Positions 36,015 to 47,779 of a DNA stretch of 64,000 bases are shown piece after piece. The stretch lies in assembly GCA_905221605.1 (NCBI GenBank), contig CAJNDS010002046.1, positions 363,501 to 427,500 on the forward strand. Reading direction: 5' to 3'. The stretch's first letter is position 1. Every line of letters starts with the position of its first letter. The position numbers and the translations under genes are program-made. The stretch is from Symbiodinium natans (Eukaryota; Sar; Dinophyceae; Suessiales; Symbiodiniaceae). The notes under the pieces were generated by a model, which did no database searches, was not told the DNA's origin, and worked only from the letters and a program-made list of their open reading frames with translations.

Positions 36015-38576
36015 CTTGGCAATTCAATCGATTTCCGACATTGGTCCTGCCCCTGTGTGGCCGAGCGGCGCTCAGCAACGGTACGAGCAGCACCTCCACA
36101 CAATTGGCACTCTTGTTGTGGTTAACGAGAAAAGGTGTCACCCCTCCTTCCCTTTAATCAACAGCACAGGGCCAAAATAGTACCGAAATGTTCAGTTGGC
36201 ACACGGTGGTCGCTGCAATATGAGCCCATCCAGGCAGGGAACTCAAACGGTACCAACCCAGGCTGACCTGAAGCAAACTGGATCCTGACGCAAAGGATCA
36301 AGGAGGGTGCAGTCAGGTAGCATCAGGGACACATGGATGCGCCGGGTTTCGAGAAATCTTGGCTAGCGGCTAGCGACTAGATACATTCCAGCTATATGTG
36401 ACAAGCACCAACGTGCAAAACGGCGGGGCCAATTGTGCCACAGCGTCCCCGAGGGCACCATGAACTCGCTTCAGCGGTTAGCACATTGCTTCACCCAAAA
36501 CCACCTGAGCAAAAGAAGCCGCTTCAAGAGCTTTACGAACCGCGAGCCGCAGCGCCCGAACCGTTCCCTTGTGAACCGAGCTGTCGGTTCTCAATCCGAA
36601 GTTGAACCGAGCCGATGCACTGCCTAGCTCCTCGTACCTCATCCCTGATCAAGAGTCAAGAGATGTCAAGAGTGCAGGAATATGCAAAGGTCATCCGGGA
36701 GCACCAACACCACTTTGTGCCCCTTGAAATCCAGCAGGCATTTGGCAGGCATCCTGTGCGCATGGGCATCTGCGGGCATCAGAACCGCATCGTAATCACA
36801 CGCATCCGGCGCCTGCAATGGCGACTTCTGCTGCCTCATTCCAGCGAAGGCTTAGGACTTGGGAAGGCTTCGGAAGACTTGAACACTTTAGGCTTGATTG
36901 TTGGGCCTTCAAAGTTTTGCCGTTGGGCTCCTTGGCTGAACATGAGGTTAAGATAGGTTAAGGGGTGATCAGGGCTGTTCCCAGCATCCCTGGCAGGAGC
37001 TTCAGGCTGCAAGAGGGCGTAGGGCTTGACAGGGCTTCTAATGCTTAGGGTTTTTGTGAGCTTTGCCATGCCGACCTTCCGATTTGCTCTCTGCCTCTGC
37101 CTTCTCTTTCTAGTAGGGCTCCTGAAAATTCTGAAAACCGGGGAAATGACTGCGGGAAAACCCAGAAGCGAAGAAGGCAGACGGGCAAAGGTAAGTCCAT
37201 GCGGATGCTTGCGGAATGAGCGTGGCTCTGTGCACAGGGGAGCTTTTGCTTCCTTCGTGCAAAGAAGGCAGCAAAACACCCCCCCGCCCCCCACCCAAAG
37301 AAGAAAGAAACATCGACAGGCACCACTTGCCCTTCCCCGCCCGCCGCCCGGCAGAGCAAATGGCCTCGAAGGCCCAGTCATGACAAAACCTTGAAAGGCC
37401 TTGAAAAGCCGCACAAGTCTCACGAAAGCGCGCGCCAAGCATGCGACATGCTCGGTACTCAAGTTCGGGAGATGTTGGAAGTTTCTTTTTGGTGAAGCCT
37501 AGGACCTAGGACAGGCGCCTCAACGGCTTTTGTAGCGAAGCGCTCCTCTGCAATGGCCAGCTGCCTGGCGGAACTTAAATGCTTTTCATATGCTTTTCAG
37601 GAAGCTTTTCAGGAACCTCACAGGATGCTGAAACATGAAACGTCACGCTAAACCCTGAACCTCTCCTGCCTCGATGCTGAGGCTTCCAGGAGCCTTTGCG
37701 ACCGCGCCAGCTCTGAGGAGGAGGCCTAGGAGGGCTGAGGGCTTCCAGCTTCCAGGCAAAAAAAAAGGGCTTCCAGCCGCCCACCACTGAACAACTCATC
37801 CAACATCAACTGAATGAGTTTTGGAACCACTGACGCCACTGGCAGTCACTCCCTTGTGGCACCCTCTAGTGGCTCCCTTGGGCGACACCAGGGGCCCGAG
37901 CAAAGTGCTGGCGGCGCAGTTCCATCAACGCCTCCTGCAGTGGAAGACGGGTCCACATCAGGGGTGTATTGCCGTATGGTGATACTCCACATCTCCAAGC
38001 AAGCTGCTCGTCATGAGGCCCTCGAGGCTCAGTGTTCGGGTTGGGGGGGCTGGTACATGTCTACGTACTGCTCTGCAATTCAACAGCTGAGCCCTGATGA
38101 TTAGATCCACCCCATTGAGGAAGAATGTGTCCTTGCAGAACAGCGCAGACAGATCTGATAGTTCTACGCGCAGTGAGGGTGCGAAGCGCAAGAAGCCACA
38201 GGTTTTGAGCTGGCTGCTAGCTTGAGTCTTCGCCGAGTCTTGTTGCTCGCGGAGTGACAGGCGTGGCAAAACGATGCATCACGGCATTTTGCCGATTCTT
38301 GCAGTGCGCCAGGGAGGGAAGATGTGGCAACAAAGCCTCTCCTCTCAAGCTCATGCGGTACCTATGGCTTGAACTACATTGCACGACCTTACAGTCCTAA
38401 CGCCACAGTGCTCCCGGAAAGACTTCGGGAGTTGAAGGGCGCTGGCCCAAGCCACAAAAGAACTCGACAGCAGGTTCCTCGTCACGCTTACAGAAAGCAA
38501 AGGCCAAGTTGGGCCGAGACCAGCGCCCTGCTGAGCACCTAGAGCTCAAACGCTGAGGAGTTCGCCGGGGGCCCCT
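36015..38576. other. Downstream flank of the acyl-CoA dehydrogenase gene
   Basis: No gene is supported. One curiosity on the plus strand, 37,044-37,190, encodes a Met followed by a strongly hydrophobic segment (RFALCLCLLFLVGLL) and then a basic stretch, ending at a GTAAGT. This would suit a signal anchor and a donor site, but all other genes here run the opposite way and nothing follows that supports it. Confidence 0.35.
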
Positions 38577-41500
38577 TCACAGCCGGGCTGTGGTAGGAAA
38601 GCTGCGCATCGCTTGCTTGACAGCCAGGTCTGCCATAATCTCTTCACTCCTTCAAGGCTTCACGAGGGTGATTCGGGACGCGAGATCTAAGAGCACGGTT
38701 GCCTTCGCAGGTGGACTTTTTTAATGCATCCCAGACTCCCCCCATAGACTGCGGCATACTTGGCAAAGTTCTTGAGGCCCTCGATCTTCGAGCCCATGCC
38801 CGTGTGAGTGACGCCTCTGCCTCTGCAGTTCCGACTGGCTCACGGAGTCATGGCTGCTGAACAGGATTAACAACCAGTGAGCTTTGCCAAGAAAATCTTC
38901 CAAAACCACCCCAGCTACCTCCAAGAATCTGCACTGTATCATCCGCGATCTTCCACGCAGTTCGTGTGCATTGGTACTTGAACCTGGGTACATTGACAAG
39001 CCGTCGAAACGAAGGATCAGGAATCGTGGGGAAAGGTTTGCGCGGGCCAGAACTCAGGACGATTTAGGGATTTCCCAGCAGGATATTCAACATTTTCCCT
39101 TGTATCTGCCCGGGTGCATGGCAATCGGCCCTGCCAGTCGGTCCCCAACTGGGCCATTTTTCGACTTGCCCATGTCATAAGTCAAAACTTCGCTGTAGCT
39201 CTGCATGCTCTCCTTGGTTGAGGATCGAACCACAACGAAGGCACCCACCCACCCACCCACCCACCCACCCACCCACCCACCCACCCACATATCCACGCAC
39301 ACCCCCACACCCCCCACCCCCACACCCACCCACACACTCCCCGCCCACCCACCCACCCACCCACACACACATGTAGTGGAAGATGTTGATTCGTTGTCCA
39401 CACCAATGTTCAGCTCAAAAGGATAGGTGAAGGAGAGGCGCACATGTAAAGAGGAAACGCATAGCGACGAGGTGGAAGGAGATGATTGATGTTTTATGTA
39501 AAGGCTTTATATGAAGGCTGACGACGGCTTCCGACGTTATACACGGAAATACATGTGTTGGAAACGTTGCCCACCAAATCTGTTTTGCATGAATGCTCTG
39601 CAGAGTGCTGCGAATGTTGCACAGGAACCCTCCGACATATGTCGACCTGATATGCTGAGAACGTGTCATAACTCCATGATCATGCTGCACATGGACCGCA
39701 GCATGCAACACGATACTGATGCTGGTTCACGATGCTGCTTCCTGGGGACTGATACACATGTTGACACCATGCTCATGAAGCACACGTTGATGGGACTCAT
39801 ACAGTGACGCACAGACTGAATGTTTCATATTGGATGTTCCAGAAAGCACCACATGCCGCACAGGCAACTTCATCTGGAATGCATATCACATGCTGCAGAG
39901 GCAACTGCTTGAAACCGGAATGTCAAGACCAAATGCAACAATGTTCCATCACATCTGCGACCTGCTGCCCCAGTGCTGCATATCACCATATCAAAAGCTG
40001 CGACTCCGCGCGGCAAAAACAACATCCAAAGCATGCTTGTTGAAAACCATGCTCTCCAAAATTTCTTCCATTTGTATGAAGGTACTAAGGTACCAATGCA
40101 CGGCGAGGACTGTACACTGTACATGATGAACGTGTCACTGCGGGTACACGATACACGGTTGCACGTCTCGTCCTACCCCCTGCTTCTTTTGTTCCCAAGC
40201 TTCCTGACATGACTGTTCTTGTTGTACCGCGCGCATGTCGGCGGCTCGCCACACCCATACACCCAAACCCAAGCACCCACACGCACCCACACACACCCAC
40301 ACGCACCCCCACACACCCACACGCACCCACACGCACCCACACGCACCCACACGCACCCACACGCACCCACACGCACCCACAGGCACCCACAGGCACCCAC
40401 AGGCACCCACAGGCACCCACAGGCACCCACACGCACCCACACGCACCCACACGCACCGCCCTGTGAATATGTGATGCCATGTGTCCAAAGCCGCAATGGA
40501 AGATGCCAGTTTGTTGCGAATCACCTGACGATTTGCGAGAACAAAACCAGCACAAAGCTTGTCATGCAGAGGCGTCCAGGGGAGTGGGTAATTGCGTTGT
40601 TGCTGAGGCTCGGGTTGGGCGTCCTGTGCTTTGGCATGCTATTTCCAGTTCAAGCTGTTTCTTCATTCCTGCTTGCCGGATCACCGGTTGCTCGATGAGA
40701 GGCTTGCCGAAGACTTTTCTCTGGCGAGCCCACATAAAGGCATCCGTCAAAGCTGCACGCATCTGGCCCAGCAGCACCTGCGGCAAATGACTCAGGCAGG
40801 GACTTAGAGACTTAGAGGCCTATTGAGGCCCCCCACAGGTTTTGAGCACCCGCCTGGCAGATGAACCAGCGCTCATGGTTGAAGTTGTACATGATCAGCT
40901 TGAAACCTTCATTCTCCTTGCCCAGCAAGTTGCTGACAGGCACGCGCACATCTTCCAGCACCACCAGGGCAGTACCGGCACAGGTCGAGTAAGTGGTCTT
41001 CATCTGACTGGTGGAGACCCCATCGCCGCGCTCAATGAGCAGCAGCGAAATGCCTCGGGGAGGCACTGCCAAACGAACCTCAAACTGGTACAAGCGAACA
41101 CCCTGAAGTGTCCCAAAGCCCTGCAAAGCGACTAGCCCTTTCCAGCTTTTGGAATGGAATGCCCTGGGCTTCGGGAAGCTGGGAAGCACTCTGAAATCAA
41201 CTCAATGGTCAACCTGTCAACCTGTCCGGCCTTTGTTCCCAGGTCCACCGGTGCGAACCGCCGTCACAAAGTAGTCTGAGTAGGCTCCTGCAATGGATGC
41301 TCCTTTGGACCCGAACCCAGTGGGAGCTACTGGGATTTCAGGTGCCTCGATGGGCCATGCGCCTGTGTTGTTGGAGAAAACTACTGCAGGCCATGTTGTA
41401 AATCCGCTTGAGGATGGTACACACCCTTGTTGTCCGGTGGACCTCTTCGCACGGTCCATTGCGAGTGCCGCGTATGCAAGGGTGAACTAGAACAACGACC

Positions 41501-44500
41501 GCATAAACGCGTCCCGTCAAAAACAGCCTAGGCAGGTCAACGGATAGCGAAAGGCTCTGGGAGGGGAGGTTAAAACAAAACAGCCTGTTGTCTTAACACT
41601 ACGTCTTCTGTACTCTTTGAGATGGCCTTTTTTGTACATCACAGGAGTCTCGATGGGAATCCCATCATTTCGCAAGAGGGCGCTGACGAGCACTGCAAGC
41701 TCAGCACACAGGGTTGACAAAGGGTGCTTTAGGACGAGTTCTCGATAATTCTCGACATCTTTCGACATCCGCCTCTTCCAGTGTGGGACTCTGCCAATGG
41801 CTTGACTCAGGAAGGGAACATGCTCTCCTTCGGTAATCCACTTCTTCACTCCGTTCACCTCAGGCGACCAGAAAGCATGTAGACGCTCGTAATCGCAGCA
41901 TGATGTGCAAGGGTGGAGAGCGGCATATGTGCTTTTGTGCAACCTTGAACTAAACTCCCCAAACTTTGCCCTTGAACCCTGTTTGCCTTAGGGTCACGAT
42001 GTAGTGCGTGCCATCATCGGACTTTTTGGCCGTGGCTTTGATCTGCGCCACATCGCTGCCAGCAAAGGGCTCGCTGATGGCCAAACAGCTCCTGGCTCTC
42101 AGTGAGTCTTAGGTTCAAAGGAGTAATTGGATAAGTTCAGGCGGATTTGGGGGACTTTTGGCTTCTAAGCATTCTAGGCACACGTACCCTGACTTTGGAT
42201 GTGCTTGGGGTCCCATGGCAGCGTGCTCCGGTACGTCTCAACTATCATGCGTTGGATTCTACCGTGGGCAGGCAAGATTCCACTTCTCGCCCCGGAGAAG
42301 CGACGGGAAGATGGTCTTCCTCATCTCTTCCGTTCCGAAGTGATGGATCCTTGGAGGATGGAGGGGTTTGAATGACATGTCAGCTGGAGGTTTACTATGG
42401 GTCTTCCTTGAACGTGCGCCTGCGCATTCTGCCTTACTGGTACTTTGTTGGCTTATTGTTATCTGACCCAAGGCTGTCAGCGAAGCCTGTCGGGTTCAAG
42501 TTTGCAATCGGGTAGGTGGATTCAGCCGGGATTCGTTGCTATCCCTCTTTAGCGCCCGACTGACTTTGAAGCGACGGTAGGGGTATGAGAGGCCGCCGGA
42601 GCCCCATAATCTCGAGACATCGATGCGCATTCCGATCACAGTTCTGGGGAACCTGCTAAGAAAGATGATGCTCAAGTTGTGTCGTCAACTGCTTAGTCGG
42701 GACTCAGCATCAAAAGAGACAGAGAGTGAAGCCTTCAACGCCTCTCAACCACTGATTCAGCGCTCAAGGTGCGCAGGAGCGGAGATCAGATATCCAGCTC
42801 CCAGGGAGTCCACGAAACCCGGTAGGCCGACCCGCGCAATCTCGGCTTGAAGAGGTCAGGTGACCAGGGCTTCTGGGTTCTCTTTTTGGATCCTGTTTAC
42901 CCGTTCCCCCCGCCCTTCCCTTTCGAAATCCACGAATGGCACCTCCTGGTGGGCGATGGCTTCCTCGGCACGATGCTTTTTTGGGGGGGGGGACCATGGC
43001 ACATGGGCATCTCGGCATGCTGCGCATGCTTCGCTAGCGACTTAAGCATCCGGGAATTGCTTTGAGAGATTTCGGGATTTCATGGAGGTTCATGTTCATA
43101 GTCGGCTTGTGGTTGGACTTGCAGAGTTTACAGTGTTTGCAGATTTTACAGGTTTACTACTTGCAAACACAGTTCCAAGTGTACCTTGAGGGAGAAGGGG
43201 GACGGGTGCTTTAGAAAGTTACTGAAGGAAAAAGCCATCTTGTAAGTCGGGGAGTTTTCCCAGGCATTGCCATTGCCGGCTTTTGCTGCCGGGCGTCATG
43301 AAAGTAATCCACGTCCTGCCAAGGCTTGAGCTTTATTGACCTGCTGGGGTTTCGGCGATCTGGCTCAGCCCTGAAAGCCTCAACGGATAGTTGGGCCTTG
43401 TTCCGTGTACGTCCCTAGACCCCGACTAAAAACTCAGTAGCAGGACAAGAGCTTCCAAAACCTGACTTCTAACCCGACTTGTGATCTCCCCTTGCAGATA
43501 GTTTACATGCCTTCGATGTGTGTGTTTTCCTCCATTTGAGGCTGTAAGAGGCTGTAAGAGGCTGTAAGAGGCTGCGAGGTGGGCCGAAGGTAGGCCTTGG
43601 CGTTGATGTTCCCCGGCATGTTGAGGCCCAACTTCTCGACCTCAGGGCAGTCTCAAATCCGCCCCGGATCCCGGTTTAAAGTGGGCTTTTCGGTGAGCTT
43701 CGCGGAGCAACAGGCCAGCGCGCAACACGACACTGCGTGCAGAACTAACGGCTCTCCATAAGGCCCTAAAAGAGCTAAACCTAGTCCCGAACCACCGATT
43801 AATACTCTCCTACAAAGCTTCCCTAAACATTAAAGACTAGCCCTATTCCACAAACTCTATTCCTAAACATGTGGGGCGAAATCTGATTCCCAAACATTAC
43901 AGAACGCCCACGACTGTCCCTACTGAGGAAAGGTCTCAGCTCTATTCGAAAAATGAATCCACAACAAGAGCCCAACATCCAAGACTACCCGAATCAACTC
44001 GGGACCGAAATTTCACAGATGTCTCAGCCCGCCCTTCTTCGTTTTTTATTCAGATCTATTCAGATCTTGAAGAAGGCTGGAATCCAAGACTTCATCAACC
44101 GAAGGCACTCGGCCCGGGCATCTTGAGTCTTGGGTCCGCCCCGCCCGTTTGCCCTATAACCCTGCGTGCTTTTGACGCTCAGGTCCAGGTGCATCCGACG
44201 CTCTTTGTGCTGCAGGTCGAGGTTCCGCGAAGAACAGACAAACCCGCTCACGTACTGCTGCAACAGCACCATTCGGGTTTAGCTTTAGCACCGACCCTAC
44301 AGGTTTAGCTTTAGCACACTTCAGGTTTAGCTTTAGCACACTTCGGGTTTAGCTTCTGGGAATGTATGATGTATCCGCAACCGCGGCCAAGAACCGATCC
44401 CCCTGCCATCCTAAGCCCAGTGCCTCGCTCGACCAGGGACCTGGTCCAAGACGGCTGACCATCACGCCGCTTTGCCCCAGCTTCCTCCGTGGGATATCAG

Positions 44501-47500
44501 ACTTTGGTTGTTTTGCATGGTTTAGATTCTAGATGTGGTTTGGAGCCGACTGTGCTGCAGATTTAGATATTGGGCGGTTAGCAGAGCCGAATGCTTGCTA
44601 CGGGTTCGGCGCAGCTGGGGCACACCTCAAAGACCACCACTTCAAGCCCAACACCCCGAACAAAGCTAACGCCCAAAGCCTGAATCTGGCCCGGACCTTA
44701 TCCCCCCCAATCCCACTTTGCAACATGAAACAACACGAAAAACAAGAGCATCATACTCGGACCCCTTCAGGATGCACCGCTATAAGGGGTTCCCTCAACA
44801 AAAAATCCCAGGCTACACACACTCTTCGGGGTCCAGATAGAGTCCCCATGAGAAACACCGCATCATGCCCTAAGGCCGAAGCCCGAATTTGGCCCAACCC
44901 CTTCCCTGCCTCTGAAGCTCCCGAGAAGGATACTCGCCTGTGCTCAACTGGTCCAACACAGATCGGCATCTCTCAAAGCTTCAGCACAGCCGGCTTCGTC
45001 TCCCTCAGCACCTTTCAGATCGCAGGCAGCTGCACCGGGCATCAGCTCCGACGCGACGAAGCTTTGCATGCCCTGGGGGGCGGATGTGATTCGAGTTCTC
45101 GCGACTCAGCTGTCATATCGCCGACAAACAAACTGCGCGCAGATGCCTCGAAGGTATGGGGCGGTCAAGTCCGATGGCGAGCGGGCGGGGGGGGGGGGGG
45201 CAGGACCCTTTTACGGCCATTTCCGCCGAAGACCGAGCGATACTGCGAATACTTCGACCAACGCTTCTTCTTCTCAAACATACGAGAGCTATCTTAGCTC
45301 TTAAAGCTTGGATCTTCCCTTGCTTCCTCTTTTCTCAGTCTCACCTCCATGAAGCGGCGGTGCGACTCTGTGTAGAAGGGCGACTCCTGCAAAGCACGCA
45401 TGTTCGAAGATGCATGTGGGCGTGTGACGGGGGGAGCTTGCATTGCTTACAGCACAGAGGCGTGGGCCAACAACGTCCGAAGTTGTACCCTCTCAGCTTT
45501 TAGTCGGGTTCGCTTGTTGGCGTCCTGGCCCTGGAACGCCGGAATCTCAGCGAAGGGCACTCCCTTGCATCCTGTGGAGACCTGGTGATGTCCCGGTTAT
45601 GCTCTGCACACATGAGAAGCTCAACATTGAAGCTCCCCAAACAGTGTTTGCACTTGGGGTTCTCAAGTTGGTAGTATTTAGAGGGATAGAGATCGTGACC
45701 TCCCGGCCTGCAGCGGGGCCTCGCAATCGATGACACTCTCGGTGTTTTTTGTGGGCCCGGACGCTCTCGCAGGCACCATGCGCAATTCACATCGCGAAAG
45801 ATGACCCTCGTAATATTTCCGCGTGCCCGCTCTGGCCTAGACGCCCTGCACATTTCAGGCCCCACAACGCAAGGACTCCCAAGGCAATCTTCGCCGTTCC
45901 GTGTCGTGAACGTTGGCGAGGGCAAAAATGCCCATCCGACAGGTGCGACATGTCTGGACGCTGAGTCATCGCAACCCGAAATCCGGTTTTGCTCTCGGGG
46001 TGCGCTTTGAATGAAAGCTGTTTGGGTCTATGCCGGCATGTCGAAGCGGGGTGCTGTGCTTTGAATGAGCATCACTCACATGTGCAGGGCATTTCCGCTG
46101 TCCATAACAGAGCTGTTGGACTTTGCCGCACCTGCTTGTGCTCACCCTGCAGGCGTCCTACCTGGGCGCGAACGCAGCACCGCAAGGGCACAGCGGGATT
46201 TGTGTAAAACAGGTTTGCCGCCCTGGCCTGTCCGGAAGCTCTGCGGATAGGGCTCACCATGGCTCACCCCAACACATCAGCTTATCAGCTTGTCCTAGCC
46301 ATCCGTTCGTGAGCCTTCCCTTTGGGCCTCAAAGAGGGTTCACGGGTGGAGGACTTTAGGCGTCGCTTGAGAGTCCCACCTTGAGGCGGTCGTACTTGAC
46401 GAGCACGTCATGGCGGTGGAGCTCGTAGAACTCCTCTGTGACGTCCCGCCCGGCAATCTCCTGAAGCGACAAAGGACTATGAGGCTACAAGGACGTGCAG
46501 TCTCTGACGCCCCGAAGTCCGGAAAATGTAAAACCCCTAAGCTTTGCTCAGAGAAGTGATGGGTTAAGAGAGCAAAGTGAGTAAAGTACTCGGAAGTTGA
46601 ACTGACGGCTGCCCTTTCTTGACTGAGGGCAGTTTAGGCAGTTTAGGGTTCTTAGGATGCTTAAAGGTCGGGGAGGCCGCCGCCCTGGACTCAGAAGAGT
46701 CCTCGAGGACCTTTGCACCACCGGGGTGGAGCTGCGCAAACTTCGAGACCTCAAAAGCACTCGAACAGCCAGCTCGGACCCGGTGACCCGTCAGGAGCCC
46801 GGAGTGCACTTTCGGTTTGTTCAAGACTCAGCAACACCCCCAGCAGAGGACTCAGTGGACCCCCAAGTCGCCCCCGAACTTCATCCCTGAGACGGGCTAC
46901 GCGGGAACCTTCGGCTGCGCTCCCAATGAGGAGCCCTTTGGACTTGAAGTGGAAGTACTGTACTGGAAAATACTAGAAACAGGAATTGCAACTACACCGC
47001 AATTGACATGGCTTGGCTAGGCTGGACACGACACCGACAGAACAGAAGCCTAACACTCAAAGATGCTCAAAAGTATCAGGAGCATCAAGATCGAAGCCAA
47101 GCAACATCGTAAACGTCTCCGTTGATCGCAAGCCACATGTCACCTCTCAGGGTTCTCTGAAAGTCTAAGAGGATCTGAAGTCTAAAGAGGCAGGTCTCTC
47201 AATTTTTTGTACAAAGCCCCACTCAGGCCGCCACCCCGCTTTTAGGCTTGCTTGACCGCATACCATTTGTCTTTTGTCTGGCAAGCAACGATTCAGCGCT
47301 CTCGGCTTTCCTTCCGTCGTTGTCGTCACTCATGTTGTGCAACGCTGCTTTGCTTCTTCGCGATTGTGCGATCTTGCTCCTCTTGAGGCGACCGGCCCCA
47401 ACCAGCCCTGTCTCTTCTATTCTGCTCTAAGTCTAACTTCCCGGAATCGGATCAGCCCTATCGGTTTCGCTTCGTCAGCTTTCTTGGGTCGTGCAACGTA

Positions 47501-47771
47501 CCGCCTGAACTTCCCCCAAATCCTGCAAGAGCAATTCCTGCTGCCCAGCCGTAGGAACCGTTTCAGTCACCTAGGACTCTTGGAAAAAAAGATTCGAGAA
47601 GCCCACACCCTCACCGCCGCACCCATGAAACCCTGAAGGTTTTAAACTTTTCAAGCGCTCTCGAAGTGTCAAAAAGCGTGTCTCAGCGACTCCAGTGGGT
47701 TGCAAGACATCGGCTTGGCCTGGTTTGGCATGCTGCGCCAGCTCAGATTGCGAGATCTCTCTCGGCGCCAT
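38577..47771 (-). CDS. Cytochrome b5/acyl-CoA dehydrogenase fusion (multi-exon, probably complete)
   Basis: An FAD enzyme that oxidises acyl-CoA to enoyl-CoA, with an N-terminal heme b5 domain; this fusion is known from fungi and various protists. Exons read from the minus strand: 47,720-47,771 (MAPREISQSELAQHAKP); 47,106-47,143 (DMWLAINGDVYD); 46,702-46,749 (VSKFAQLHPGG); 46,380-46,460 (VTEEFYELHRHD); 45,525-45,563 (VPFAEIPAFQGQ); 45,345-45,386 (SPFYTESHRRF); 45,012-45,072 (FVASELMPG); about 44,905-44,937 (GEYPSREL); 43,596-43,640 (VEKLGLNMPG); 43,298-43,315 (DVDYFH); 42,943-42,963 (EAIAHQE); 42,764-42,840 (IARVGLPGFVDSLGAG); 42,281-42,349 (HHFGTEEMRKTIF); 41,998-42,091 (CLAISEPFAGSDVAQ); 41,828-41,858 (VNGVKKWIT); 41,231-41,287 (AYSDYFVTAVRTGG); 40,854-41,053 (ISLLLIERGDG to NFNHERWFICQ); 40,673-40,777 (VFGKPLIEQPVIRQ); 39,118-39,212 (DRLAGPIA); 38,919-38,983 (KYQCTRTAWKIADD); 38,739-38,820 (GRGVTHTGMG); 38,577-38,649 (SEEIMADLAVKQAM, then TGA). 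Phases agree at nearly every junction. One short exon between 39,212 and 40,673 is not found, and the junction near 44,905/43,640 is open. The protein is about 480 residues. The C-terminus ARL fits a type-1 peroxisomal signal. Confidence 0.95.
39242..39371. repeat. CCCA-type tetranucleotide repeat in ACAD intron
   Basis: A (CCCA)n tract with CCCACA variants, about 30 bases upstream (in transcript sense) of the exon at 39,118-39,212. Glycine/valine/tryptophan frames on the minus strand come from the repeat and are not coding. Confidence 0.95.
40272..40457. repeat. Decamer repeat ACCCACACGC in ACAD intron
   Basis: About 18 copies of a 10-bp unit, with a central block of ACCCACAGGC variants flanked by ACGC-type units. 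It lies in the same intron interval as the repeat at 39,242-39,371 and the unlocated ACAD exon. The apparent VGACGCVW-type proteins are repeat artefacts. Confidence 0.95.
40854..41053 (-). other. Largest exon: ACAD middle domain and helix G with probable catalytic Glu
   Basis: This 200-nt exon runs ISLLLIERGDG, TYSTCAGTALVVLEDVRVP, NLLGKENEGF, NFNHERWFICQ. In isovaleryl-CoA dehydrogenase the base sits in the DLERL motif of helix G, which aligns with NHERW here. The C-terminal motif that carries the catalytic Glu in medium-chain enzymes (YEGTS) reads YGGSE in this protein, so the Glu of NHERW is the likely base. The donor is GC. Confidence 0.7.
43538..43577. repeat. Short GAGGCTGTAA tandem repeat
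   Basis: Four 10-bp units, the last degenerate, just downstream (in transcript sense) of the small ACAD exon at 43,596-43,640. Confidence 0.85.
44276..44355. repeat. GGTTTAGCTTTAGCACACTTC tandem repeat in ACAD intron
   Basis: Four head-to-tail units of about 22 bp, the first and last diverged. The GGTTTAG/TTTAG words recall the telomere repeat, but the unit is longer and distinct. Confidence 0.85.
46380..47771 (-). other. Cytochrome b5 domain (exons 1-4 of the fusion gene)
   Basis: Four exons join in phase to give a full b5 heme domain of about 73 residues: SELAQHAKPGDMWLAINGD, then VYDVSKFAQLHPGGAKVLEE, then IAGRDVTEEFYELHRHDVL. The His of HPGG and a His in ELHRH are the expected heme-iron ligands. 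In known fusions this domain is thought to exchange electrons with the flavin. Exon 1 opens with ATG, two bases after a CGCAG, so its 5' border could be a spliced-leader acceptor or an ordinary 3' splice site. Confidence 0.92.
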
Positions 47772-47779
47772 CGCTGCGA
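47772..47779 (-). promoter_or_regulatory. Possible trans-splice (spliced leader) acceptor upstream of the b5-ACAD start
   Basis: On the minus strand the sequence TTTCGCAG precedes CG-ATG of exon 1. Dinoflagellate mRNAs receive a 22-nt spliced leader at an AG, so this site would leave a two-base leader before the start codon. A 5' coding exon further right cannot be excluded. Confidence 0.3.

Noticed and set aside
39087-39443. 118-codon minus frame with Gly/Trp/Val repeats read as one gene
   Set aside because: Only its C-terminal part (ESMQSYSEVLTYDMGK onward to LAGPIA) is a real ACAD exon; the repeat part is intronic.
40085-40698. Long frames with VGACGCVW or THPHAPTRTH repeats
   Set aside because: They are repeat-derived and lie inside an ACAD intron.
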